Of a stretch of 64,000 nt of DNA, positions 48,901-59,904 are shown piece by piece. The DNA is from Rhytidiadelphus loreus (lineage: Eukaryota; Streptophyta; Bryopsida; Hypnales; Hylocomiaceae). The translations under genes were made by a program, and so were the position numbers. The notes beneath the pieces were generated by a model, which saw only the letters and a list, made by a program, of their open reading frames with translations, had not been told where the DNA came from and did not search any database. Numbering within the stretch: the stretch's first letter is position 1; each line of letters opens with the position of its first letter. Where the stretch lies: NCBI GenBank assembly GCA_947034895.1, contig OX344762.1:16782760-16846759 (forward strand), given 5' to 3'.

Positions 48901-50707
48901 CGCATCCACAAGCAAGCTCTTCGTTTGGTAAGGATTTGAATCGACCATCCTGTTTTAGAAATGTTCCGAGTTTTCTTGTGGTATTATCTGATATGAAGTA
49001 CGAGATTCTGTCTTACCTTCCAGTTCGACGGGTTTCTCTATCATTCGAATGGTACTACTTTGTCCTCATTAAGAGTTCCTAGTGGCACGCATTTTAGTAG
49101 AAAATTTTCACATTCAACTGGCTCCAGCATGAACAACCTCTTGTCTTCTTTCAGAAACTACACCTTCATGTAGGAATCGGAGATGAACCCATGTAGCCTC
49201 TATAGTACGAGTAGTGGTGGGTCTACTCTTGATGTGTCAATCTTGGTGGAATGATTAAGGCCCAGACAAATGACGGAGCTGGACCAGAGATACTTGAAGC
49301 TGAAATGGATTTGGAAGAAAATGCACACGCGTGTGCGGTTCGTGCAACTCTTGTGGAGCACAAAGAGCACCTGGGAAACGTTGAGGTATTTGTCGACCTT
49401 GACACGGGCTTTGACTCGAATGTTTAGTTGGAACTTTGGCTTTGTACCTCTGTAAACCAATATCACTGGATGGTTCGTATAATGGCAAAAATACGATGGA
49501 CTGATCAATACGAACAATTTTGGCACAATAAATTGCAGATGAGAAATTTTTATTCGTTACATTCATACTGCTTCCAAATGAATGAGTGAGACTCAGTATT
49601 GTTTATATTGCAGGCACTTATGAAACATGTGAAAAGCTCCATGCCAGGAATGAAGATAGCTATTGCAAGTCTAAGTGCAGAAGCAGATGCCATTGAGTCT
49701 GCTGCAAGTTCTGCTGAGTCTTCTGCTGCTACACTGCCAACTAGCACGAGTAAGATGGTCAATTCAGTACACCATGACACTCTCTATACCAATTGTGGGT
49801 ATTATAGTAATCAGATGACTAATAAAGACTCACCATTTTTCTATTGGGTTTAGCTTTGTTGACATAAACGTCTCCCTAATTTACTTCTGAAGGGGATCAT
49901 TGACAATCGGGTTTTGTAGTGTTTTGCTTAGGGGCTATTAGTGGTTTGGAAATAGTTTCATGATATCCCTAGGAGGGAAAATAATAAATCATCCAAATGT
50001 CCCTCGCAAATGAAATAGAAAAATGCAGACAAATGCTATAGATTTTGAACCTATGATTGCCGGAATTAATGAAGAGTTTCCAGTAATGTCTTTGAGTACC
50101 AAAATATTAACAAGTCCTAAGAGAAACTTGTAATGTTCGCAGGCCTTGTGAAAAGGTCTGATCGGTGCCTTGTTTCGAGCCGATCCATTGCCGCACAAAT
50201 TAAGCAAGACAATGTAGGTGTTGACCTTACCAATCTTGCGGAATGAAGTTCAGGTCTGAAGATGGCAACAATTATTACTCTACCTATTTCTTTCCGACAG
50301 TCTATTTGAGGACTAGCACCTAGAGGATGTGATTTTTCTCCTGACAGTAGCAATGTGTCGGAGTTTCCTGTCTTTAAATGCTTTCGGGGTTCAATCTAGC
50401 AAGAGTGCTAGTACCGAGTCCCACGATGGTGTTGGTCTTTCTATTTCTCATCTGAATTTTGATAGTTACGAGTTTATGAATATATTTTGTGCTTACTATT
50501 GTTTACTGTGTCTCTCTTTCCAGATCACGGTGCAGAAGAAAACGGACCCTTGCTAAACCTCTCTCAATCAATACAAGTGCCTTGTTTCGTCAAACTAGCT
50601 GCTCACATGGTCTGATTAGCGGACAAGCAACCTTTGCGAAACAAGATCGTACAATCTTCATGGATGTGCAGCTCCAGTTCTCCAAGGTGGCGAACATTGA
50701 AGCTTAG
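45959..50707 (+). CDS. AUG6: AUG6, augmin complex subunit 6 (HAUS6 family); 3' end uncertain
   Basis: Augmin recruits gamma-tubulin to existing microtubules for branching nucleation in spindle and phragmoplast. In-phase exons: 45959-46243, 46545-46601, 46769-46863, 47032-47188, 47472-47597, 48025-48190, 48391-48451, 48645-48927, 49260-49385, 49614-49749 and probably 50143-50217, giving about 522 residues. Residues 10 to about 38 are a Lys/Glu/Arg run. The conserved HAUS6 N-domain follows: [12 protein letters not shown], the [17 protein letters not shown] block, [25 protein letters not shown], and [13 protein letters not shown] then [13 protein letters not shown]. Plant AUG6 proteins have about 700-750 residues, so about 200 C-terminal residues are unaccounted for. 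Reading past 50217 hits TGA at 50244-50246. An open tail with [13 protein letters not shown] ends at TAG 50705-50707, but I could not join it in phase. Confidence 0.88.
45988..46074 (+). repeat. Purine-rich codon repeat encoding a Lys/Glu run in AUG6
   Basis: GAGAAG/GAAAAA-type hexamers encode about 29 residues of alternating E-K, E-R and D-R, predicted to form a charged single alpha helix. Other plant AUG6 proteins have only a short charged stretch here, so this looks like local repeat expansion. Confidence 0.85.
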
Positions 50708-51453
50708 GGTGAGCAACTCTGGCTACTCTTTTGAGAACTCCACAACACATTTTCACAGCAACCGGTGTTGCGATAGATAGCAATATTGGATTTACCGATG
50801 TCGATGCCCGGGTAAGCATGAAGCATCCTGGTACCTGTTCATCAAAAGGTTTTGACGTTCGAGGCATTCTCACGTCACACGTAATATGATCTGTCTCACC
50901 ACTCGAGGTCCTGTCACACGTAACATGATTCCAAGGCACTGATTTTGGGCATATTTATCTATTTCATGGATCCTTCTATCCTATCAAAACTACACCAGAG
51001 ATTGTAATTTAAGTGGGGATCAAAATTACTGAACCATAAATTTACTGTGGGATGCAAAATTTTCAACTACAAAGATCTTTTCCACATACGTAGATATTTT
51101 TGTAATAGAATGCTACTTTGTAATAAGTGTGCTGTTTGCTCAGTAAGTACAACTTTTGGTGTACATTTGGTGGCTTCGGTGCCTTCTGCCCCTGACCACA
51201 ATGTTGCCCTTAACCTTCTTGCCATCTGACCATGAAACCCTGCGGCATAGAAGATTGAATCAATAATAAACTGAAGGCCTCCCTTTCATCCCTTGGCCGC
51301 CACTCATGGAAGGAATTTCCTTTCCTTATGTAAATGCAGTAAGGAAATGAACAACAATTTTTGCACATTGGTGAAGGATTGAACATTGGGTTTGAACCCA
51401 TATTCAATGTATAGAGTCTTTCATCACTGAGACTACTTGATGACTTTGACCCC
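50708..51453. other. AUG6 3' flank and intergenic DNA
   Basis: Probably includes the AUG6 3' UTR. No other gene is recognised; short frames on both strands lack motifs. Confidence 0.5.
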
Positions 51454-51620
51454 AAAAATCAAGGACATGTGTCATGACACTTTTGTTCCACTAGTGCTAT
51501 CACAATTAAGAAATTTTATTCAAAAATTAGGAATATTTGTCATGACACTTTTGAGCTCATAGTACTACCACAACTAAGAAAATTTGTTCTAAAATCAAGG
51601 ACATATGTCATGACATGCCC
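51454..51620. repeat. Tandem repeat, about 70-bp unit, 2.4 copies
   Basis: Units begin with AAAATCAAGGACATGTGTCA (and variants at about 51520 and 51591), each containing the palindrome TGTCATGACA and followed by CACAATTAAGAAATTTTATT or a variant. Diverged copies. Confidence 0.8.
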
Positions 51621-51939
51621 CATTTTTAGTATTTTATGTTGTAAATTTTGTAACACCTATCAATCATATCTTATTATGCTATTGACATTATTTCGTGTCT
51701 TGTCTTGCTAGTGACATAACTCAAAGTTGTCAAACTCTTAACCTTACTATAACCATCTAAAAAACTAATTGTAGAAATCAATCACTCTAAGTTCCAAGTA
51801 TACTCATTTCCATCTATCTCTTCCCACTCTTTCTTGATGGCCATCCCAAGATTTTCCTTGTTGCCTTGTGTTAGATTCTTGTGGCCTCATCCAAGATGTA
51901 ATTCGGAGGTGTGGTCATTGGGCATAAGAATTCTATGAG

Positions 51940-53340
51940 TGGCCTTGTTGCTTGGGACAGAAAATCCAACTTGCCTACATAGTGTAGTTTCTGGATTTGT
52001 GGTGTATCCAGCTATGCTACTCTTGCCTTGTATTTCCCTAGCGCCCGTTTCTCCTCATGGACTGTTTTTCTCTCTCCACTTACCTTGGGTGACAAAGTGG
52101 ATTTCTTATTGGTGGCACTTGAAGTTGGCACCTTGTGTTCTCCCAAGTACTTGAATGCCTCCGATCCTTCCAACTTGGAGATGACTTCTCCACAAAGGTT
52201 GAAGTTATCTAATGTAACTTCTTCTCCTTTATGTTTGATGAACTTCCTTATCCAATAGGCACATTTGTAGATCTTGAATTTCATTCCGGTCCACTGTGCA
52301 AAGTCACTTTGTATGTCCGCCATTCTCTTCATGTTGATTTCGATGTCTACTAGACTCATCTCATCGTCCATGTAATCCATGCCCTTAACTTCAGTTCCCA
52401 CAATTGTATACCCCTTGAACTCTTTGGCAATTCACTTTTCCACAATTTTCTTTACTATAGCAAATGTCAAGGGGCTAATCGTGTTGCCCTACGCCACACC
52501 CTTCATGATGGAGATCAACTCCAATGTTTTCCCATTCACAATGAGTCTTACTTGGTTCCCATTTGCCATTTCCTTTCACATTTGTTTGAAGATTGGGCAA
52601 ATGGGAAGTATGTCAATTGTTCTCCTGATGAGTCCGAGTGACAATGATGAAAATGCCCCCTTAAAGTCTGTGAATAAATAGAACATTTGGTTACGTTTAT
52701 GTCTCTTGTCTTCAAGTACTGCCAATAATTTTAAGTTTGTATCTTTGCATCCTGCCACTCTTGAGTTCACTCCCATCTGGAATGTAAATGGTGTGTGTGC
52801 ATAGGCCTTTTTTACTGTTTCTTTCATCACTTCGTACGCACAATATGTTATATATTTGCTTAGTATCTTGAAAAATACCAGTAATTATGTAACTGGTCTT
52901 AAGTTTGGGGCCCTAGTTTGAGGTATGTATGATACAAACTCTAACTTATATCCATTATAGATGAGTCCAAACTTAGTTTGGACTTTGAATGTATTTATTA
53001 GTCATTGTATTAATGGTGTTTGATCACATTGCTTTAGTATTCTATATGTAATCTAGTCATACCTCACTTTCAATTTCTGTCTCTTTCTCTTACAATTTGC
53101 TCGATTTTCTTGAAGATTATGTCATCTTCTCCTTTTTCTAATTCCCATGTGAGTGTTGTTTCGGGTGTTTGGTCGCTTTTCTATAGTTCCCTTAGGTATG
53201 CTTCATCCTGAAGGAACTCCAACATTTGCTCCATTTCTACAATATCTCCTGAAAAACTTAGCAATGTGTGGTTGTAAAGCTCTTTAGTTGTGGCTTCTAC
53301 CGCCACGTACCCGGCTTGTCCCTCCTTCATTCAACAGTGG
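51940..53340 (-). pseudogene. Decayed LINE-type reverse transcriptase
   Basis: Minus-strand reading gives ordered remnants of a non-LTR retrotransposon reverse transcriptase. A motif-A-like FTDFKGAFSSL is in 52576-52830. Next comes a GV-then-GNTISPLTF block, equivalent to the usual GxxQGDPLSPxLF, with a stop inside it. The catalytic YMDD sits at 52363-52374, followed by SDFAQWTGMKF then CAYW and a downstream KYLG. The pieces lie in different frames with several stops, so the gene is dead. More upstream sequence (about 53060-53340) reads as broken RT N-terminal region. No endonuclease domain or poly-A tail was identified. Confidence 0.8.
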
Positions 53341-54640
53341 AATTTGAGCACTGAACCGATGTATCCTTGATTTAGTGCACTCTGAGCCCCAAATTCGTCA
53401 CTTGGGACTCATTGTTTTCTTTTTTTTAGTTTATTACAAATTAAGGCATAAAGTAGTACAAAAAGCCCAAAAAAGAGTGTAGAACCAAAATAGGTATGTC
53501 ACGTACCAGTATAGCATTTGGTCATAAATAGCCTTTTATCCATAGATTACCCATAAAACCCACTTGTATATAGGTTAGAACCCGTAATTAGTGGGAAACA
53601 ATAGGGTTACTGGGAACTTACCCAAAATAGCCCAAAACCTAGTGCATGTGACCATGATAGGCTAAATTAAGTCTTAGGAGAGTGGGGGAGGTCTCCACAT
53701 AAATCTCCAAAGATAGGTTCTAGTTTCCCCATTCCATCGACGAAACATTAGGAATCCAAATTGTTAGCTTGCAGGTGTTACTTGTCCCAGACAGGCCGCA
53801 TGGAGGAATCCACAGCCGCCGGATAGTGTTCTCGGATCTGGAGCATGTCGGGACATCCACGGCAAAACCCATTCGCCAAGATTCCCTCACATGTGAAAGA
53901 TTCCCTGACTGCCGGTGATTCAACCGAAGTCAGTTTTCACCTCGCCACCAACTGTGTGCCAGAATAGCCCAAGACTTGGCACGTGGCTTGGGGGACTCCA
54001 TGAGAGGTTCCCCAAAAAGTCTCGGTTTTTTCTGATCTCCAAAGGATCTTTTTCCGAGCAGTCAATCGCCAAAGGCCACGTTGGGAAATTCATGGAAAAT
54101 ACCCAGGCCACGGTAAAATCTCACTAAAAATTAGACTAGCATCTTTTATGTTAATAACGCGCCCCAACAAATTTCATGGTGTTCCAATAGCAGGAAGCAG
54201 CCGAAACTGACAACATCCCCCCAATTAATATTTACGGCAGGATCTTTGCGGGGTTGACCGGCATCCCGGGAGCGTACGAAGTCGGAACGAAGACATCAAG
54301 GAGCCTTTTCTTACTCCCTAGAGCCTCCCCCAAAACCCTATCTAGTTACCCAAGCCAAAAAAGGTAAACCCCAAAAGTTAGGTTTTTACCCTTTTAATTG
54401 GCTCTAGTTGGCACTAGTTTCCGAGGGGTTTTTTGTGATAGAAATAGGGGGTAGGGAGTCCCTTAGGCTAAAAATGGCATTCTGAAGCCATTGGCGCAAT
54501 CCATTTGCAATTCCGAGCTAAACTCCAAAAGTTAGAAACTAGGACCAGCGTAAAATCCAAGATTAGGTGAAAATCTCAAAGTTGGATGAAAATCCGGATG
54601 GATGAGGTTACTCGTCGAGGGGGGGAGTGGGCCCTTGGAA
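53341..54640. other. Unclassified repeat-like sequence
   Basis: Balanced composition, unlike the AT-rich flanks, with no long coding frame. It directly precedes a strong TATA motif and repeat arrays, so it could be the upstream part of a long terminal repeat, but no second copy lies in the window to prove it. Confidence 0.35.
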
Positions 54641-54641
54641 A

Positions 54642-54650
54642 CCTATAAAA
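54642..54650 (+). promoter_or_regulatory. Strong TATA box in repeat-like region
   Basis: CCTATAAAAGGGGG is a near-ideal plant TATA box, yet no gene follows. Downstream leader-like DNA ends at a 24-codon ORF (56339-56413) with a GTGAGT donor-like motif inside it. This arrangement would fit a retroelement promoter and leader, which is inference. Confidence 0.45.
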
Positions 54651-55059
54651 GGGGGCCCTTCTCTCTCCCAAAACACCCCCAATACTTGTTTTGGGTCCGT
54701 GGGTCCAAGTTATCTTGGAATTTTTGGCGTTTCCAGCCAAAAAACCTCTACGGTGTTTTTGGAGCACTTTTGGCTCCCATTGTTGTTTATTTACAAGCTC
54801 TTTGGAGGTCCTTTGAGGTCCTCCCATCTTACCTTGTACTTGTTGCGAGTCAAGAGAGTTGCGTTTACTTCCGTGTGTCTTGTACTAATCCTAAAGTTAC
54901 CCCCCACCGTACCTTGGCGATGCCGCTTTGGGGGGCCTTTAGCATGTGAGTATTGCCTGATTTAAACTTGCTTTGTGGGTCTGGTTGCCTCTTGTGTAAC
55001 TCCTAACCATAGTCACCCTTGTCGTGTTGCTTGTGAGTGGGCCCCACCGCCCTTGAGGT

Positions 55060-55365
55060 GGCGAAGCTTTGAACCTGTGACTTTCCCCAGTCTTAGAGTG
55101 AGTGTCAAACTAGGCCATAAACGGCGAAGCTTTGGACCCAGGGGCATCACAAGTCTTAGAGTTGGTGTCAAAACCAACTCAACGGCGAAGCTTTGCACCC
55201 CCAGTGTTTTTGATTCCAAAGTTTAGTTCCCAAGACCTTCTTGGGAAAAGACAAAGTTTAGCCCTCAAGAGTGCTTAGGTGGTAGAAAGGCGTAGAAAAG
55301 AACCCCCGTCACAAGTAGCTTCCTTCCAAAATTTCTAGCTTATTTTCTACGACAGCGAAGCTTTG
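55060..55365. repeat. Tandem repeat with GGCGAAGCTTTG core, about 61-bp unit
   Basis: The 12-base core occurs at 55060, 55123 and 55184 with near-regular 61-63 base spacing, and in altered form at 55354. Units also share TCTTAGAGT(G/T)(A/G)GTGTCAAA. Confidence 0.85.
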
Positions 55366-55467
55366 ACCTTTCACCATCCGATTTTAATTGTGTGAGTGGG
55401 TTTCCATACGGGAACCCGGAAGAAAGAGATTGTAGAAAAGAGTGGGTCCAGCCCCTAAGGGTGGCCC

Positions 55468-55745
55468 AGCCCGTAAGAGAGTCCAGGTCAGTCCAGGTAA
55501 CCAGCCCGTAAGGGAGTCCAGGTCAGTCCGGGTAACCAGCCCGTAAGGGAGTCCAGGTCAGTCCGGGTAACCAGCCGTTGGGGAGGTCAGTCTGGGTGCC
55601 AGCGTCGGGGGTCAGTCCGAGTAACCAGCCCGTCGGGGAGGTCAGTCCGGGTGCCAGCGTCGGGGGTCAGTCCGGGTACCAGCGTCGGGGAGTCAGTCCA
55701 GGGACCTGGCCCGTCGGAAGGAGGGGGAGTCCAGCTCATCGGGGG
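55468..55745. repeat. GC-rich minisatellite (AGCCCGTAAGGGAGTCCAGG family)
   Basis: Three nearly identical 35-bp units (AGCCCGT.., GGTCAGTCCGGGTAACC) are followed by five shorter variants of 25-29 bp carrying CGTCGGGG and GGTCAGTCCGGGT. Related but degenerate pieces continue to about 55810. Spacer-like spacing is absent, so this is a minisatellite. Confidence 0.9.
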
Positions 55746-55810
55746 GAAGGAGTCTAGCCCGTAGGGGGGGTCAGCCAGGGTGGTCCAGCTCGTAGAGAGT
55801 CCAGTTCAAG

Positions 55811-56830
55811 GGGGTTGGGGGGAAATAATTTTGGGAAGGGAAGTTAGAATTAGAGGGGGTAAGGGGGAATTAAGGGCCCTTGACCGAGGGGAATGAGAAA
55901 AAAAGGAAAGGGGAGAGAAACATAAGAGGAAGATTCCGCTCCAAGAACTTCAACCTGCACGCACGTCCTCACCACAACATCACTCCAACATCTAATGGGA
56001 GAAGGTTAGGGAAGATGAGAGGCTAAATAGAAAGGCAAGGAAGAAGATGACCAAGAGTAGCCTTGGTTAGTGCGCATGGAAATCTCCCAAAGTTCCCCAC
56101 GGCCATTAGAAGGAGGATTAGGATGACGCAAAGATGACAACGTAAGGTGGTAGTTAGGTTTGCAAGAAGTTAGCGTCATAGTTGTAAGACCCCCATTAAA
56201 GGGGTGGTTGGGAATAGTACCAAGGCAAAAGAAAGGAGGAGATAAGGAGAAGGAAGAATGCCTTAGGGTACTAGAGTGTAATATTTCTTTCTACAACTAA
56301 GCCGTAGGCATTTGAACCCCTCAAAATACGTTTCTACTATGGAATACGAGCACGCGGCTGGAGGTATGGAGGAAAATGTCGCGCATGCCAACAACGATCA
56401 AGTGAGTCAGTAAATTAATCCCCAGTGTTTTCCTTTTAATTTGTGCTAAATTCTGTTAAGCAGTGATTAATGTCGATTAGCCAATAGGAATTAGGGTGGA
56501 CCTTAAGTTTAGACATAGAAGTTTATCGATAGGGCTAGAAGTATCTAACCCCTCTCAACATAGAAGTTGACCGTAAAAGCAGCCAAATAGATTAGGATAG
56601 GATAGGAATTAGATTACAAAACAAGGTAGAACAGGACAGGATAAGACTAGGGATTAGTAACCGTTAGGGTAAAAATTCAACCAAGAAGTTAAACATTAGA
56701 TTAGGACAAAATAATCCAATTAGGAGTTAAGGTTAAATTAGCAAATCACAATTACCTTAGGTGATAAAGACGTAGGGTCAAGGGTAGAAAGTAAAAAGAG
56801 AGATTAGATTAAAAAGTTAAATTAGATTAG
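55811..56830. other. Purine-rich sequence between repeat arrays
   Basis: G/A-rich DNA with no gene. A short ORF at 56339-56413 starts MEYEHAAGG and stops after 24 codons; it may be the start of a lost retroelement protein or chance. Confidence 0.35.
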
Positions 56831-57300
56831 AAGATTAATTTAGGAAAAAAGATAAATTAAATTAGAAGATTAAATTAGGAAAAAAGATAAATTAAATTAG
56901 GAGATAAATTAGGACAAAAGGATAAATTAGATTAGAAGATTAAATTAGGAAAAAAGATAAATTAAATTAGGAGATAAATTAGGACAAAAGGATAAATTAA
57001 ATTAGAAGATTAAATTAGGAAAAAAGATAAATTAAATTAGGAGATAAATTAGGACAAAAGGATAAATTAAGTTAGAAGATTAAATTAGATTAAAAAGTTA
57101 AATTAGATTAGGAAATTAAAATTAAGACAGAGGATCAATTAAATTAGGAAAAAAGCATAAATTAAATTAAGGGATCAATTAGATAAAAGATAAATTAGAT
57201 TAGGAAATTAAATTAAGAAAGAGGATCAATTAAATTAGGAAGAAAGTATAAATTAAATTAAGAAATTAAATTAGGGAAAAAGATAACTTAGATTAGGAAA
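56831..57300. repeat. AT-rich tandem array with alternating 35-bp units
   Basis: Two related 35-bp units, one with ATTAGAAGATTAAATTAGGA and one with ATTAGGAGATAAATTAGGAC, alternate to give a 70-bp higher-order period for about three to four copies (to about 57090), then decay into irregular GATTAAATTAGG-type repeats. Confidence 0.9.
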
Positions 57301-58271
57301 AAAAACCCAATCAACTCAGGAAACCATGGAAGGGACTTAGGTAATCCCTCCTCAGTCTTAGGAAAGGTCAATTAGCCTCAGATTCCCATAGATTAGGATA
57401 GATTCGGTGGTAGTTCGCATAGGCTGCCGTTAGGGGACGGTGAGCCCGAACTATTCCCTCGCCAATTGGGGGCAACTCCATTGTCACCTGCGGAAACTAG
57501 GAACTTAGAAAAGAAGATCCATTGCTTGGAAGGCACAATGGACCGACGCTTAGTCACCCATTAGGTTAGAATTCAGTTAACCCCTAGAACCTGGTTGTGT
57601 CCGATTAATTACCAAGGGTGGGTAATTAAGCGCCCACATGCACCTTTACCTTTTTCTCTTAGTCATCTTGGTGTTGCTTCCCTTGGTTCCATCTCATGAC
57701 TTCCTTTCATGGATGTTGTCGATCAGTGTTTGACCTTCCCAAAAATTTGCATTGCTAAATTCAATCCCCGTCTTACTACGGCATCCATTTTTTTCCCTTT
57801 GTTTCTATCCATGTCCCTTTCAACTTTGTCAAGCTCTTTGGTTCCATACTTGAAGATATTTGATGATATTCCCCTAAACCTCTTTTGGGTTTTCGGGTCT
57901 TTGGGTCAAAATTCTTCACCATGGCCATGGGAGTAAACCTTAGAATTTCTATAGTTTCCGCCCCCCTTTAGTGTCACCGCCATTTGCTATTTGAACTTTG
58001 TCATGATATTTTCATCATCTTCAAGAGTGCTTTGGATCGGTTTTGTGGTCCATTTCATGTCCCTCCCTTGTTGGTCGTGAATTGCCCGCCACTCCCTTGG
58101 CTTGAGTTGTCAGTTATTATACAACCTGTGTTTCCTTTCTATTTCCTCAGGTTCCATTTGACTTGTCAATGGGCACCTAGTTGGTAATGGATGGTTAAAC
58201 TACATGAATTCAAGATTTTACAATGATTTGGTTATAGAGAGGCTTATAATGTAGAGCACAAGATGTCCTTT
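57301..58271. other. Intergenic DNA, no supported gene
   Basis: No recognisable gene. Two short + strand frames (57709-57936 and 57984-58187) have hydrophobic, unremarkable translations. 57400-57620 is GC-richer and may continue the repeat-derived block to its left. Confidence 0.45.
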
Positions 58272-58584
58272 CACTACTAGAAAAACAGTGCCCAAATTAA
58301 CAAAACATTAACAATTTTTTGTTAATTTGGGTACTACAACGTCCACTTTCACAAATTTTTGTTAACTATGCCCTAATTAACAATTTTTTTTGTTGATTTG
58401 GATAGTGCAATTCCCACATCAACAAAATTTTGTTAATTTTTTGGGAATCTTTTGGAATCTTTTGGAATCTTTTAGAATCTTTTGAAATTTTTTAGAAATT
58501 TTAGAAATTTTCAAAAGAATTTAAGAATCTTCAATATACAATGTAGTTTTAAGAACAAAATAAGTACACAATTCGGTGTTTATT

Positions 58585-58945
58585 AAAGTCAGCAGACTTT
58601 AGGGGCAATTTTCACCTTGAAAAATTATTTTTTTCAAGAAACTTTGGACTAATGAAAGTTGTAAAATTGATATATCTTTCACCTCCAATTTTTTTTTTGA
58701 GATTTAGATCTTCTAATCAAAAGTTATGAACAAAAATCAGAGAGGGGTAAAAATGGACATTCTTTTTTATATTTTGAAACACCTTCTCTGATTTTTGTCC
58801 ATAACTTTTAATTTAAAGATTTAAATATTAAACGGATTGTTGGAGGTGAAAGATGTTTTCATCTTAAAACTTTCATTAGTTCAAAGGATGTTTTGAAAAG
58901 TTTATCTTCTAGGACAAAATTGCCACCAAAGTCTACTGACTTTTA
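58585..58945. repeat. Hairpin 1 inside the CACTA element
   Basis: Arms bounded by AAAGTCAGCAGACTTTA and AAAGTCTACTGACTTTTA pair over about 160 bases with mismatches. The centre pairs AAAATCAGAGAGGGG with CCTTCTCTGATTTTTGTCC. Transcription would give a long imperfect hairpin. Confidence 0.85.
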
Positions 58946-59110
58946 ATGGAAAAAACATTAAAGAATAAAGTAAATAAAATTATATACCTCAACTCCAAAT
59001 TCAAATATAAGTATATTTTAAATCTTTTTTTTTCCTTAGAAGCCTTTGGAGTCTTAATTTTACAGTGTAGATTTAAAAAAAAATTAAGTCATCACTAATC
59101 GATTTTCTAA

Positions 59111-59474
59111 AAAGTCAGCAGACTTAAAAGGCGATTCAGACCCAGTAAAAGAACTTTTTTGGAAAAATTTTGAACTTAAAAAAGTTGAAAAATTAAGTTA
59201 TCTTTTGCCTCCAACAATTTTTTTGAGATTCTGACCTACCAATAAAAAGGTATGGACGAAAATCAGAGAGGGAGTTTAAAAATTTTTAAAATAAATATTC
59301 ATTTTCATCCCTCTCTGATTTTTGTTCATAGCTTTTGATTGGTAGGTCCAAATCTCAAAACAATTGTTGGAGGTGAAAGATAACTGGATTTGTCAACGTT
59401 TTCTAGTCTGAAGTTTTTCCAAAAAATGTCTTTTACTGGGTCTGAATTGTTCCTAAAGTCTGCTGACTTTAAAA
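59111..59474. repeat. Hairpin 2 inside the CACTA element
   Basis: Same architecture as hairpin 1: outer AAAGTCAGCAGACTT/AAAGTCTGCTGACTTT, inner GAAAATCAGAGAGGGA/CCCTCTCTGATTTTTGTTC, and shared CCTCCAACAATT segments. The two hairpins are diverged duplicates of each other. Confidence 0.85.
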
Positions 59475-59544
59475 AAGAATGAACAAAATCCGAAAAAACT
59501 ATCTAAATGGATTTCTATTCCCTAAGTAATCAAACAACTTGAAA

Positions 59545-59612
59545 GGTTGGTGCCTTGGCAAGAGCCTTGGCCTCTAACCATGAGGTCCTGGGTTCAAACC
59601 CCGGTGGCTTCA
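59545..59612 (+). repeat. Degenerate tRNA-like segment (tRNA-derived SINE head)
   Basis: TGGCAAGAGCC fits an A box and GGTTCAAACCC an excellent B box of an internal RNA polymerase III promoter. A T-arm (CTGGG/CCCGG) and an anticodon-like stem (GCCTC/GAGGT) form. The acceptor stem has mismatches and the anticodon loop lacks the invariant U33 (TAACCAT), so it is not a functional tRNA gene. Confidence 0.65.
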
Positions 59613-59904
59613 TTTCCATGGTAGCCATTGCCATGTGGCAATTGGCTAGGTTGCCACACTACCCTAGATGTCAAAAAATATATTTTATGAATTTTTAAAA
59701 AGATATTTAAAAAAAAATGTCCAAATTAACAAAAAAATCAACACTTTTTTGTTAGAAAATGAACACTTTTTTGTTAAGATTCAGCACTGTTTTGTTAAAA
59801 AATCAACACTTTTGTGTTCAAATCAACACGTCCAAATTAACAAAAAAAATCAACACTTTTGTGTTGAGTTTTGTTAATTTGGTCACTGTTTTTTTCTACT
59901 AGTG

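Larger units (their letters stand above)
58272..59904. mobile_element. Complete non-autonomous CACTA element (1633 bp)
   Basis: Left terminus CACTACTAGAAAAACAGTG and right terminus CACTGTTTTTTTCTACTAGTG are inverted copies of the CACTA class. A perfect 3-bp duplication TTT flanks the element (58269-58271 and 59905-59907). Subterminal repeats of CAAATTAACAAAA / TTTTGTTAATTTGG follow at both ends. The interior has two related long hairpins and a tRNA-like segment but no transposase, so it depends on a relative elsewhere. Confidence 0.93.

Noticed and set aside
55468..55745. CRISPR-like array of about 35-bp units
   Set aside because: Units are contiguous tandem repeats without unique spacers, and the window is a plant nuclear genome.
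59545..59612. Possible functional tRNA gene
   Set aside because: A/B boxes are good, but the acceptor stem is mismatched and the anticodon loop lacks U33; better read as a tRNA-derived repeat within a transposon.
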